Notes: generated from the sequence alone by a model not told the origin. A DNA stretch of 42,872 nt from JAAYZQ01 sp034428935 (GCA_034428935.1 DAOUHB010000074.1:1-42872), one strand, 5' to 3'. Positions 25,242 through 32,830 are shown, counted from the first letter of the stretch. A program made the numbers and translations.

Positions 25242-27851
25242 TCAGGCCTTCTGGCCCTGCCACATCTGCTCCAGGCGTTGCAGGGCGGCCTCCATGTCGG
25301 CGGCCGGGCCAAGGACGTCGCGCCACAGGTCGCCCAGCTCGTCGACCCGCTCCTGGATGTTGTGGATGTTGAAATCGCGGGGGTCCAGGTCGGACGCCAG
25401 CTCTTCCCAGCGCAGCGGCGTCGAGACCGGCGCGCCGGGCCTGGGGCGGAGGCAGTAGGGCGCTGCCAGGGTCTGCCCGCGCCGGTTCTGGTACAGGTCG
25501 ATATAGATCTTTTCGCGGCGGCGGCGGGGGTCGCGATCCAGGCTGGTGATGAGGGGCAGGCGGTTGTGGACCAAGTGGCCGACGATGAGCCCGAACTTCA
25601 GGGCCTGCTCGTAGGTATAGCGGGCCTCCAGCGGCACGTAGATGTGCATTCCCGTGGCCCCCGAGGTTTTGACCCGGTGGGGGACGTCGAGCGAACCCAG
25701 GATCTCGTGAATGGCCAGGGCGGTGCGCACCACCTCGCCAAAGGCAATCTCGCCGGGATCGAGGTCAAAGACGAGCCAGTCGGGCCGGTCCAGGTGGCCG
25801 ACGCGCGAGTTCCAGGGGTTCAGCTCGATGCAGCCCAGGTTGGCCATGTAGACGAGCGTGGCCTCGTCCTGGCAGAGCAGGTAGTTGATCCCCTCGGGGT
25901 CCGACTCGGAGGGGAGGTTCACCGTCTCTACCCAGTCGGGAGCATAGTCCACGTCTTTGTGGTAAAAGCTCTCGCCGTGGATGCCTGCCGGAAAGCGGTG
26001 GAGCGACTGGGGCCGGTCCACCACGTAGGGCAGGACGAGGGGAGCCATGCGCCGGTAGTAGTCGATGAGGTCGCCCTTGGTCAGCCCGTCGTCGGGCCAC
26101 AGGACCCGATCCAGGCTGGTGACCGTCACCTGGCGCCCGCCCGCCTCGACGGTGATGGGCTTCCTGGTGCGCGGCGCGTAGACCCGGCGCGGCGGCGCCT
26201 GCTCCGGCTCGGGGGAGGCCGCCGGCTCCTCGGCGGGCGGCTCCTCGACGGCGGGCGGCTCGGCCGGGGGCGGGCGCCCGGCCAGGGCGGTGATCTCTTC
26301 GCGGCGCACGGTGCGGGGGTCGACGTCCTCGCGCAAGCCCAGGAAGGAGGCCTGGCGCAGCAGCCCGAGCTCGGTCCAACTGGCGTACTGCACCTGGCAA
26401 ACGAGCTCCGGCTCCACCCACGTGGCGGGGGTATTGGCTTTGGGCTCGACGACAAAGGGCGAGCTGGGGCGGCGCAGGGGCTCCAGGCGGGCGCGCAGCT
26501 CCGCCAGGGTCTCCTGGTCAAAGCCGGTGCCCGTGTGCCCGACGTAGACCAGGTCGTCGCCCTCGTACACGCCCAGGAGGAGCGAGCCAAAGAATTGGCG
26601 CCCGGAGCGGGGCGCCGTGAAGCCGCCGATGACGGCCTCCTGGCAGGGCCGGGCCTTGAACTTTTGCCACGCCTCGCTGCGCTTGCCGGCCTGGTAGGCG
26701 CTCTGCCCGTCCTTTGCAATGACCCCCTCCAGGCCGCTCTCCGCGGCCTGCCGGAAGAAGGCCACCCCCTGGCCCCGGACGTGATCGCTGTACTTGATGC
26801 GGGGCAGATCGGGAAGAATCTGGGCCAGAAGCTGCTTGCGCCGCAGCAGGGGCAGCGAGCGCAGGTCGTGGCCCTCCAGGTAGAGGAGATCGAAGGCATA
26901 GTAGACCAGCGTTCCCTCGCCCGTGCGCCTGTACTTTTGCAGGAGGCTGAACTCTCCCCGGCCCTGCTCGTCCAGAGCCACGATCTCGCCGTCGATGACG
27001 GCGTCAAAGCTGAGGCGCTCCAGCTCGCGGACCAGGGGCGAGAACTCGGTCTCGAAGCCGGCCTGCGTCCGGGAGTAAAGGCGGGCCTCGCCGGTGCGCA
27101 CCTCGGCGATGGCCCGAAAGCCGTCCCACTTGATCTCGTAGATCCAGCCGTCGTCGTCAAAGGGCTCGGGAGCCAGGGTGGCGAGCATGGGCGTCACGCC
27201 GGAGGGCATGGGCGCCTTGCGGGCGCCGCGCAGGTCGAGGTCGTCCAGGTTCACGCCGTGGCGCTGCCCGTCGGCGTCGCCCCGGCGCTCCAGCTCGTCG
27301 GGGGTGAGGCCGCTCTTGACCGAGCGCCGGTCGCCGGGCAGGCCCGACCGGCCCACGTGCTCGTCGCTGCCCTTGAAGAGCAGCCACTGGTCCTTCTCGC
27401 CGCGCATTCGGACCATGTGAAATGCGCCGCGCACCTTCTCGCCTTCCAGCCAGAAGACCAGCTTGCCCTCTTGCTCGCCGCGGCGCATCAGCTCCTCGGC
27501 GTGGGCGCGGTCCCGGGCCTCGGGCACGCGGTAGGTGCCCCGGTCCCAGAGGATCATGGTCCCGGCGCCATAGCTGCCCTTGGGGATGACGCCCTCAAAG
27601 TCCAGGTAGTCGAGGGGGTGGTCCTCGGTGCGCACGGCCAGCCGCTTGTCCTGGGGATCCATGGAAGGGCCCCGGGGCACGGCCCAGCTCTTCAGGACGC
27701 CGTCTATTTCCAGGCGCAGGTCATAGTGCAGGCGCGTGGCGTCGTGCCTCTGGATGACAAAGCGGAGATCGCCGCCTTCCCCGGCGGCGGCGCCCTGCGG
27801 CTCGGGGGTCTGCCCGAAGTCGCGCTTGCGGCGGTACTCTTCCAATGACAC
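25242..27851 (-). CDS. ligD: Multifunctional DNA ligase D (phosphoesterase-ligase-polymerase)
   Basis: An 869-residue LigD with all three activities in the order PE-LIG-POL. Residues 1-150 form the 3'-phosphoesterase (QRHDATRLHYDLRLE). The ATP-dependent ligase has the nucleotidyl-transfer motif E-I-K241-W-D-G with lysine as the adenylated residue, then an OB fold. A Pro/Glu-rich linker leads to the primase-polymerase domain (about 560-869) with the metal-binding D-L-D in WLVFDLDPG. With Ku it repairs double-strand breaks by end joining. It begins with GTG, 15 bp after the ku stop. The domain order differs from the POL-first order of mycobacterial LigD. Confidence 0.96.
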   Translation of the reverse strand: MSLEEYRRKRDFGQTPEPQGAAAGEGGDLRFVIQRHDATRLHYDLRLEIDGVLKSWAVPRGPSMDPQDKRLAVRTEDHPLDYLDFEGVIPKGSYGAGTMILWDRGTYRVPEARDRAHAEELMRRGEQEGKLVFWLEGEKVRGAFHMVRMRGEKDQWLLFKGSDEHVGRSGLPGDRRSVKSGLTPDELERRGDADGQRHGVNLDDLDLRGARKAPMPSGVTPMLATLAPEPFDDDGWIYEIKWDGFRAIAEVRTGEARLYSRTQAGFETEFSPLVRELERLSFDAVIDGEIVALDEQGRGEFSLLQKYRRTGEGTLVYYAFDLLYLEGHDLRSLPLLRRKQLLAQILPDLPRIKYSDHVRGQGVAFFRQAAESGLEGVIAKDGQSAYQAGKRSEAWQKFKARPCQEAVIGGFTAPRSGRQFFGSLLLGVYEGDDLVYVGHTGTGFDQETLAELRARLEPLRRPSSPFVVEPKANTPATWVEPELVCQVQYASWTELGLLRQASFLGLREDVDPRTVRREEITALAGRPPPAEPPAVEEPPAEEPAASPEPEQAPPRRVYAPRTRKPITVEAGGRQVTVTSLDRVLWPDDGLTKGDLIDYYRRMAPLVLPYVVDRPQSLHRFPAGIHGESFYHKDVDYAPDWVETVNLPSESDPEGINYLLCQDEATLVYMANLGCIELNPWNSRVGHLDRPDWLVFDLDPGEIAFGEVVRTALAIHEILGSLDVPHRVKTSGATGMHIYVPLEARYTYEQALKFGLIVGHLVHNRLPLITSLDRDPRRRREKIYIDLYQNRRGQTLAAPYCLRPRPGAPVSTPLRWEELASDLDPRDFNIHNIQERVDELGDLWRDVLGPAADMEAALQRLEQMWQGQKA

Positions 27852-27866
27852 GCGGCGATCCGGCTC

Positions 27867-28652
27867 CTATTCCTTCTGCTCGCGCCCTTCGCGGACCATC
27901 TCCAGGCTCTTGCTGAGCTGGGCAAAGAGGTCCACGACCTCGATGGGCACCGGCTCCTCCTCGGCCTCGATCTCTTCGCCGCGGGCCTTTTGCTCGATGA
28001 TGCGCATCAGGTCCTCGACGTAGGTGTCCTTGTACTGCTCGGGATTCCACGGCTCGGTGAGCTGCTCGATGAGCTGCAGGGCCATCTTCATCTGGCGCTC
28101 CTCGGCCTCCACCTTGCCGGGCAGGTTCAGCTCTTCGGGCGAGCGGATCTCGGCGGCAAAGCGCATCTGGTGCAGGACGATGACGTCGCCCTCGGCCTGG
28201 AGCATGGCCAGGTGCTCGCGGCTGCGCAACACAAAGCGGGCGATGGCCACCTTCTTGCTCTCCTTGAGGGCCTCGCGCAGCAGCCCGTAGGCCTGGGCCG
28301 CCTTCTCGTCGGGGGCCAGGTAGTAGGGCTGCTCGATGTACTTCTCGTCGATCTCGTCGACGTCGGCAAAGCTCATGATGTCGATGGTGCGCGTTTTGCG
28401 CACGTTGGCCTTCTCGAAATCTTTGTCCTCAAGGATGACGTAGCGGCCCTTCTCGTACTCGTACCCCTTGACAATGTCCTCGTATGGCACCTCTTCGCCG
28501 GTCTCGCCGCAGACGCGCACGTAGCGGATGCGGCAGCGATCGTCGCGGCGCAGCAGGTCAAAGTCCAGGCGCGAGCTCTCGCTGGCCTTGTAGAGCTTGA
28601 TGGGGATGTTCACCAGGCCAAAGCTGATGGCGCCGGTCCACATGGATCTCAC
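27867..28652 (-). CDS. ku: Ku, DNA end-binding protein of bacterial NHEJ
   Basis: A 261-residue bacterial Ku. The N terminus MWTGAISFGLVNIPIKLY is diagnostic and the beta-barrel core (IRYVRVCGETGEEV, YVILEDKDFE) is complete. The homodimer encircles double-strand ends and recruits LigD. The C-terminal tail is short and acidic. The GTG at 28652 is supported by AAGGAG eight to nine bases upstream; an ATG at 28643 is the alternative. First gene of the ku-ligD operon, with a 15-bp gap. Confidence 0.96.
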   Translation of the reverse strand: MRSMWTGAISFGLVNIPIKLYKASESSRLDFDLLRRDDRCRIRYVRVCGETGEEVPYEDIVKGYEYEKGRYVILEDKDFEKANVRKTRTIDIMSFADVDEIDEKYIEQPYYLAPDEKAAQAYGLLREALKESKKVAIARFVLRSREHLAMLQAEGDVIVLHQMRFAAEIRSPEELNLPGKVEAEERQMKMALQLIEQLTEPWNPEQYKDTYVEDLMRIIEQKARGEEIEAEEEPVPIEVVDLFAQLSKSLEMVREGREQKE

Positions 28653-28789
28653 GTCGATCGCTCCTTCCGATGGGGGGATTGCTGCACTTGCCTACCTCAA
28701 CGACATGGACACGTAGCGCACTCTTCGGCCGGCCGAAGGCGCGCAGCTCCGGTGGCCACCGCCCGGGCAGTGCCGCCGGGAAGCGGGAC

Positions 28790-28826
28790 GGCGGGGTGCT
28801 CTGCCTGGGACGCAGAGCACCCCGCC
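28790..28826 (-). terminator. Perfect 15-bp hairpin after the DUF1328 genes
   Basis: GGCGGGGTGCTCTGC (28790-28804) and its exact complement (28812-28826) form a strong hairpin 17 bp past the stop of the leftward DUF1328 gene. It lacks a T-run. The rest of the 28653-28842 gap shows nothing else I can support. Confidence 0.5.
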
Positions 28827-28842
28827 CTGGCCTGAGCGCGAT

Positions 28843-29004
28843 CTACAGGAAGTTCGCGATCAGGAGGATGATGGCGACGATGATGAACAAGCCGAAAAGC
28901 AGCTTGCCGATCGACGCCGCACCACTGGCGATGCCGCCGAATCCGAAAAAGGCGGCAATGATCGCCACGACGAAGGCAATGATCGCCCAGGTCAAGAGAC
29001 TCAT
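28843..29004 (-). CDS. DUF1328 (YtjA-like) membrane peptide, copy A
   Basis: A 53-residue protein with two transmembrane helices (LLTWAIIAFVVAIIAAFFGF and LLFGLFIIVAIILLIANFL) and a central G-x-A-S-G-A-A loop, the whole of the DUF1328/YtjA family. Function unknown; relatives are often found with stress genes such as CsbD and ChaB. The ATG at 29004 follows AAGGAGAAACG. It is a paralogue of the gene at 29105-29281, separated by a 14-bp-arm hairpin, and probably forms the end of a ChaB-DUF1328-DUF1328 unit. Confidence 0.88.
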   Translation of the reverse strand: MSLLTWAIIAFVVAIIAAFFGFGGIASGAASIGKLLFGLFIIVAIILLIANFL

Positions 29005-29044
29005 GTCGTTTCTCCTTTCGTGCTAGATTTTTGGCCGACTCATC

Positions 29045-29082
29045 GGGTGCGACGCACTTGTTACGACGAGTGCGTCGCACCC
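29045..29082. repeat. Inverted repeat between the DUF1328 paralogues
   Basis: GGGTGCGACGCACT (29045-29058) and its exact complement (29069-29082) enclose a 10-nt loop. The arm sequence GGTGCGTCGCAC reappears in the 48-bp tandem repeats at 32831-32965, so the two may belong to one repeat family. Confidence 0.75.
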
Positions 29083-29104
29083 GACCGGGTCAACCGGCCA
29101 TGGA

Positions 29105-29281
29105 CTAGAGAATGCTGATGCCCAGCACCACCAGGATGAGCAGCACCAGGGCAATGAGCAAGAACAGGCCGAACAGCACCTTGGCGACGGTGGCAGCACC
29201 GCGCGCCACGCCGCTGAAACCGAGCAGCCCGGCAATCACCGAGATGACAAAGGCAGCGATGGCCCAACCCAAGAGATCCAT
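29105..29281 (-). CDS. DUF1328 (YtjA-like) membrane peptide, copy B
   Basis: A 58-residue two-helix membrane peptide (LLGWAIAAFVISVIAGLLGF, GVARGAATVAK, VLFGLFLLIALVLLILVVLG) of the same family as copy A, with which it shares the D/S-LL-x-WAI opening and the G-A-A loop. Its ATG begins two bases after the stop codon of the ChaB gene, so translation is very likely coupled. The tandem pair looks like a local duplication that diverged. Function unknown. Confidence 0.87.
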   Translation of the reverse strand: MDLLGWAIAAFVISVIAGLLGFSGVARGAATVAKVLFGLFLLIALVLLILVVLGISIL

Positions 29282-29282
29282 G

Positions 29283-29531
29283 TCAGTCTTCCTTTCCGTC
29301 TTGTTTCTTCACCCAGTTGCCCGAGTCCTCGTCCTTGCGATAGACCTTCTTGACCGCCGCCCAGGCCACCTGGTGCGATACCTCTTCTCGCGAGTCGTCG
29401 CCGCGCCGGTCCTCGGGATCCTTGTACTGCTCCCACGCGCTATTGTAGGCCTTGCGATAGATCTCCTGGCCATGGCTGGGAAGCACGTTTCTCACACTCT
29501 CCGGTAGATCCTTGTTCTTGTCGTAAGGCAT
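29283..29531 (-). CDS. ChaB-family protein
   Basis: An 82-residue soluble protein of the ChaB family: it begins MPYDKNKDLPESVRNVLP and has the helical segment IYRKAYNSAWEQY, followed by AWAAVKKVYRK. ChaB was named for a link to cation transport in E. coli, but its biochemical role is not settled; in many genomes it accompanies general-stress genes. The ATG follows GGAGGAATCAG. The stop is immediately followed by the start of the DUF1328 copy B gene. Confidence 0.92.
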   Translation of the reverse strand: MPYDKNKDLPESVRNVLPSHGQEIYRKAYNSAWEQYKDPEDRRGDDSREEVSHQVAWAAVKKVYRKDEDSGNWVKKQDGKED

Positions 29532-29573
29532 CTGATTCCTCCTCGCCCGGGGCCCGCGCCAACCGGGCGCCGG

Positions 29574-29660
29574 TCACTCGTCCTCGCCGCGGAAGCCCGG
29601 CTCCCGCGCCGCTCCCGCGGCAATCTCTGCACCGGACCCTGAACGGCCTGCCTTACCCAT
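29574..29660 (-). CDS. Possible 28-residue small protein downstream of the SDR gene
   Basis: An ATG at 29660, preceded by GTAGGGG, opens 28 codons (MGKAGRSGSGAEIAAGAAREP onwards, charged at the end) and begins 8 bp after the stop of the SDR gene. Its placement and ribosome site are suggestive, but length and composition do not prove coding. I do not recognise a family. If real, it belongs to the SDR transcript. Confidence 0.3.
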   Translation of the reverse strand: MGKAGRSGSGAEIAAGAAREPGFRGEDE

Positions 29661-29668
29661 GGCTGCCC

Positions 29669-30535
29669 CTACCCGCCAATGATCTCGCCGCCGTTGGGGT
29701 GGAGGACCTGGCCGGTCATGTAGGAGCTGTCGTCGGACGCCAGGAAGACGTAGGAGGGCGCCACCTCGCTGGGCTCCCCGGCGCGCTCCATGGGCACGTC
29801 GCTGCCGAACTTGGCCACGTGCTCCTCGGGAAAGGTAGCCGGGATGAGGGGCGTCCAGATGGGCCCGGGCGCCACGGCGTTGACGCGAATGCCGGTGCTC
29901 ACGAGGTTCGCCGAAAGGGAGCGGGTGAAGGCGACGACGGCGCCCTTGCTGGCCGCATAGTCCATGAGGTGCGAGCTGCCGCGGTAGGCCGTTACCGACG
30001 TGGTGTTGATGATGGCGCTGCCCTCGCCCAGGTGCTCGAGGGCCGCCTTGACCAGGAAAAACTGGGCAAAGACGTTGGTCCGGAAGGTGCGCAGCAACTG
30101 CTCCTCGGAGATGGCGTGGATGCTGTCCTGGACGTGCTGCTCGGCGGCGTTGTTGACGAGGACGTCCAGGCGCCCCAGCTCACGCACCGCCTGCTGCACG
30201 GCGTGGCGGCAGAACTGCTCGTCGCCCACGTCGCCCGCGATCTTGATGCAGCGGCGGCCCTCCTGCTCGACCTCGCGGCGGGTGGTTTCGGCATCCTCTT
30301 GCTCGTTCAGGTAAACGATGGCCACGTCGGCGCCTTCCCTGGCAAAGGCGATGGCCACCGCCCGCCCGATGCCGCTGTCGCCCCCCGTGATGAGGGCCAC
30401 CTTGCCTTCCAGCTTGCCGCTGCCCCGGTACTCTCTATCCTCGCTCTCCGGCTGGGGCGTCATGGGAGCCTGGCGGCCAGGCTGGCCTTCCTGATGCTGC
30501 TCGGGCCGGAGTTGTTTTTCTTCCTGTTTGCTCAC
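29669..30535 (-). CDS. SDR-family oxidoreductase, YghA/general stress protein 39 type
   Basis: A 288-residue classical SDR with a hydrophilic N-terminal extension (Gln/Glu/Pro-rich, about 45 residues) typical of the YghA/GSP39 group. The cofactor loop is TGGDSGIG, the structural motif is NNAAEQ, and the catalytic pair is Y-A-A-S-K. In Bacillus the homologue is a general-stress protein; the substrate is unknown. The GTG at 30535 is preceded by AAGGAG at good spacing. A promoter of the shared TGTATC type lies upstream at 30982-31049, with about 440 nt of leader or an additional short reading frame between. Confidence 0.92.
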   Translation of the reverse strand: MSKQEEKQLRPEQHQEGQPGRQAPMTPQPESEDREYRGSGKLEGKVALITGGDSGIGRAVAIAFAREGADVAIVYLNEQEDAETTRREVEQEGRRCIKIAGDVGDEQFCRHAVQQAVRELGRLDVLVNNAAEQHVQDSIHAISEEQLLRTFRTNVFAQFFLVKAALEHLGEGSAIINTTSVTAYRGSSHLMDYAASKGAVVAFTRSLSANLVSTGIRVNAVAPGPIWTPLIPATFPEEHVAKFGSDVPMERAGEPSEVAPSYVFLASDDSSYMTGQVLHPNGGEIIGG

Positions 30536-30879
30536 GCGTCTTCTCCTTCCACGAAACCGCCGCTGGAATGGCTGCCATACGGTGCTCCGCACAGACCAAC
30601 GGCCGCGGCAATATGGGGGCTACGACGGACAAGGTGCAGACACTCGCAAGGTGCAGGCACTCGCATTGCGGGGTATGAAGCCCGGATCCGAGGCACCCCG
30701 GGTCTGCAACGCTCGATGACTTCCAGTGCTATGCGGTGGCAGGGCAACCTTCCGGGCCCGGGACCCAGTAGATCCTGGGGCCTGGTGCCCACAGTCCGGT
30801 TCGGCGTCTCGACGAACGGATCCCGGTTGCTGGCCTGGAGTTGCCGGTCCTTGGCAACGTAGACATACAGCTTCCGCAT
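30532..30879 (-). CDS. Doubtful 115-codon reading frame ahead of the SDR gene
   Basis: An open frame begins MRKLYVYVAKDRQLQASN behind GGGGGAACGAC and ends in GTGA, overlapping the SDR start. The predicted start of the 30982-31049 promoter is about 96 nt upstream. These points favour a translated leader cistron. Against it, the sequence after residue 30 is rich in Arg, Pro and Cys with no recognisable domain and resembles decayed or non-coding DNA. The 600-bp stretch 30536-31132 holds nothing else but promoters. Confidence 0.25.
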   Translation of the reverse strand: MRKLYVYVAKDRQLQASNRDPFVETPNRTVGTRPQDLLGPGPGRLPCHRIALEVIERCRPGVPRIRASYPAMRVPAPCECLHLVRRSPHIAAAVGLCGAPYGSHSSGGFVEGEDA

Positions 30880-30981
30880 GTCGTTCCCCCTACAAGACCC
30901 AGCGTTCGGTTGCTAAACGCACGACACCGAACACCGGCCTAGGCGCGACCGGCGGGGCCCGAAGCCCAGACCTCTTCAACC

Positions 30982-31049
30982 AGTATAGCAGCCCGCTCAG
31001 AAGCGGTCAATGTATCGAGATATAGGCAGAGGATACAGATAGAGATATA
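30982..31049 (-). promoter_or_regulatory. Shared stress promoter module, copy 2 (SDR gene)
   Basis: Reading leftwards: TATATCT (31049-31043), TGTATCC 12 bp on (31037-31031), TATATCT 13 bp on (31024-31018), CGATACA, then TTGACC (31010-31005), a 17-bp spacer and TATACT (30987-30982). Same layout as the copies at 25159 and 34657. Confidence 0.78.
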
Positions 31050-31097
31050 TCTTGGCCTATATCCTGCCGGGCGACAGGTGCGGTCGGCCCGGCCCAT

Positions 31098-31126
31098 TTG
31101 GCGCTTCCCGGCTTTGGGGGTAGAAT
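31098..31126 (+). promoter_or_regulatory. Promoter of the Crp/Fnr gene, likely leaderless transcript
   Basis: TTGGCG (31098-31103), a 17-bp spacer and TAGAAT (31121-31126). The ATG at 31133 starts seven bases after the -10 box, at the expected transcription start, and has no Shine-Dalgarno. Confidence 0.5.
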
Positions 31127-31132
31127 GACAGC

Positions 31133-31900
31133 ATGAAATCGGCGGACCAGATTCGGGAGCACCTGCGGCGCGTGCCCTTTTTCCGGGACCTGGGCGAGGC
31201 AGAGTTGGCCCAGTTCGCCAGGGCGGCCCGCTATCGCCGGGTGGAGCGCGGCGGCTATTTCTTTCACGAGGGAGAGCCGGCGACGCTGCTCTACGTCCTG
31301 GCCGAGGGCCGGGTGCGATTGAACCAGGTGAGTGCCGAGGGCCAGCAGGTTCTCCTGCGCTTTGTGTCGGTCGGGGAGCCGTTCGGCTGGATCGGCAGCC
31401 TGGGTGGCAGCCAATATCCCGCTTCGGCCGAGGCGGCGGACGACTGCGCGGCCCTCTATTGGGACACCGAGACCATGATCGCGTTGATGGAGCGCCATCC
31501 CCGGCTGACCATGGCCGCCCTCAGGATGCTGGCCCGGCAGGTGCAAGAGCTGCAACAGCGCTACCGGGAGCTGGCCACCGAGCGGGTGGAGCGGCGCATC
31601 GCTCGGGCGCTGCTGCGCCTCAGCGAGCAGACGGGCCGCCAGGTGCCCGGCGGCATCCTGCTGGACATCCGCCTTTCGCGCCAGGACCTGGCCGAGATGA
31701 CGGGCACCACGCTCTATACAGTGAGCCGCATTCTCAGCCGCTGGGAGCAGGAGGGGCTGGTCAAGAGCCGCCGCGAGCGGGTCCTCATTCGCCGCCCCGA
31801 CGGGCTGGTGCAGGTCGCCGAAGACACCTCCCCCGCCTCCGCGGACGCCGGCGGCGAGATCGCCCCCGGCGAGGACGCCCGGCAGTCGCTGCCCCGCTGA
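31133..31900 (+). CDS. Crp/Fnr-family transcriptional regulator
   Basis: A 255-residue regulator: cyclic-nucleotide-binding-like barrel (about 15-130), dimerisation helix, and winged helix with LSRQDLAEMTGTTLYTVSRILSRW. It has only one cysteine, so no FNR-type iron-sulfur cluster. The recognition helix reads L-Y-T-V-S-R where FNR has V-E-T-I-S-R; Ser and Arg, which read TTG, are kept and the Glu is replaced by Tyr. A matching site TTGCG-N4-CGCAA lies 46 bp downstream of the gene, in front of the ferredoxin gene. The setting next to hemerythrin and NirK suggests a nitric-oxide- or redox-responsive role of the DNR/NnrR kind; that is an inference. The C-terminal 25 residues are disordered and acidic. 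Confidence 0.9.
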   Translation: MKSADQIREHLRRVPFFRDLGEAELAQFARAARYRRVERGGYFFHEGEPATLLYVLAEGRVRLNQVSAEGQQVLLRFVSVGEPFGWIGSLGGSQYPASAEAADDCAALYWDTETMIALMERHPRLTMAALRMLARQVQELQQRYRELATERVERRIARALLRLSEQTGRQVPGGILLDIRLSRQDLAEMTGTTLYTVSRILSRWEQEGLVKSRRERVLIRRPDGLVQVAEDTSPASADAGGEIAPGEDARQSLPR

Positions 31901-31945
31901 CGATATCGTAGACGAGATCGAAACAGGACCATCGAGATCCCCCAT

Positions 31946-31963
31946 CTTTGCGCCAGCGCAAAG
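31946..31963. promoter_or_regulatory. Crp/Fnr-type operator, 18-bp perfect palindrome
   Basis: CTTTGCGCCAGCGCAAAG is a perfect inverted repeat with the TTG-N8-CAA spacing of FNR/DNR boxes. Its centre (31954.5) is 41.5 bp before the start expected from the -10 box at 31984, the class II activator position. It lies between the Crp/Fnr gene and the ferredoxin gene. Confidence 0.7.
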
Positions 31964-31983
31964 ACTATTCTCCAAAAATCCAT

Positions 31984-31989
31984 TATAAT
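31984..31989 (+). promoter_or_regulatory. -10 box of the ferredoxin-hemerythrin operon
   Basis: A perfect TATAAT with no recognisable -35 box (AAGACT at the right distance), as expected for an activator-dependent promoter. Predicted start near 31996; leader of about 34 nt. Confidence 0.65.
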
Positions 31990-32029
31990 AAATCAAACAT
32001 TTTGGACAAGATCCAGAAAGGATGTGGAA

Positions 32030-32332
32030 ATGGCCTACGTTATCACCCAGTTGTGCACGCGCGACGGCTCGTGTGTCGAAGTCTGCCCCGTGGAGTGCAT
32101 CGTCCCGGGGGACAAGAACGACCCGGTCTGGGCGGCCCAGTTCTATATCGACCCGGACACCTGCATCGACTGCGGCGCCTGCGTGCCCGAGTGCCCGGTG
32201 GACGCCATCTTTCCGGAGGACGAAGTGCCCGAGGAGTACGAGGCAAACATCGAGCTGAACGCTCGCTTCTTCGGCGAGGGCCCCGGTTACTGGGCCTTTG
32301 ACCTGGAAGAGCAGCGCGAGCGTACCCGCTAG
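32030..32332 (+). CDS. Ferredoxin with two cluster motifs (7Fe or 8Fe, FdxA-like)
   Basis: A 100-residue ferredoxin. The first cysteine set is C-x5-C-x3-C-P-x2-C (CTRDGSCVEVCPVEC) and the second is C-x2-C-x2-C-x3-C-P (CIDCGACVPECP), giving one 4Fe-4S and a second 3Fe-4S or 4Fe-4S cluster, as in FdxA-type ferredoxins. The first motif is shorter than the usual C-x7-C of FdxA. The C terminus is acidic. It carries electrons in the cytoplasm. The ATG at 32030 follows AAAGGATG; a GTG two codons earlier is less likely. Followed after 15 bp by hemerythrin and preceded by the Crp/Fnr site. Confidence 0.93.
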   Translation: MAYVITQLCTRDGSCVEVCPVECIVPGDKNDPVWAAQFYIDPDTCIDCGACVPECPVDAIFPEDEVPEEYEANIELNARFFGEGPGYWAFDLEEQRERTR

Positions 32333-32347
32333 GCACGGAGGAGGGAC

Positions 32348-32809
32348 ATGCAGGCAAACGAAGCCATTCGCGGGCACCATCGCGACCTCATCGCCACGCT
32401 GGACGGGCACGCTTCGGCGCTGGCCGCCGGGCGGGAGGACGTGGACCCGGCGGCCCTGGTCGCCTTTCTCAAGGGCGACCTGTTGCCCCACGCCCGCGGC
32501 GAAGAACGCCACCTCTATCCCGCCGTCGAGGGGCTTTTGCGCGAGCACGGCCGGGCCACGGCGACCATGAGCGTCGATCACGAGTACATCGAGGGCTACG
32601 TCTCCGAGATCGCGGAGGCGGTGCAGGCCATCGAGTCCGGCGGCGACGCATCGCGCGCGCGGGAGCGCCTGGAACGCCTCGTCCTCCAGCTCCAGGCGGT
32701 GCTGCAAGTGCACCTGGAGAAGGAGGAGAGGATCTACCTGCCCCTCATGGAGCAGCACATGTCGGAGGAGGAGCAGGAGAGCATCGTGGACCGGATGCAC
32801 TCGGTTTAA
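32348..32809 (+). CDS. Hemerythrin HHE-domain protein
   Basis: A 153-residue four-helix bundle with the hemerythrin di-iron ligand pattern: H in IRGHHRDL, H-x3-E in LLPHARGEERHLYP, H in SVDHEYIEGYV and H-x3-E in VHLEKEERIYLP. Such proteins bind oxygen, nitric oxide or iron and include RIC-like cluster-repair factors. Second gene after ferredoxin, with CACGGAGGAGG before the ATG. With the neighbouring NirK and Crp/Fnr regulator, a role in nitric oxide handling is reasonable but unproven. Confidence 0.92.
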   Translation: MQANEAIRGHHRDLIATLDGHASALAAGREDVDPAALVAFLKGDLLPHARGEERHLYPAVEGLLREHGRATATMSVDHEYIEGYVSEIAEAVQAIESGGDASRARERLERLVLQLQAVLQVHLEKEERIYLPLMEQHMSEEEQESIVDRMHSV

Positions 32810-32830
32810 AGTCGAGTCGATGTGGGATCT

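Noticed and set aside
31133..31900. True oxygen-sensing FNR
   Set aside because: Only one cysteine is present, so the four-cysteine iron-sulfur cluster cannot form.
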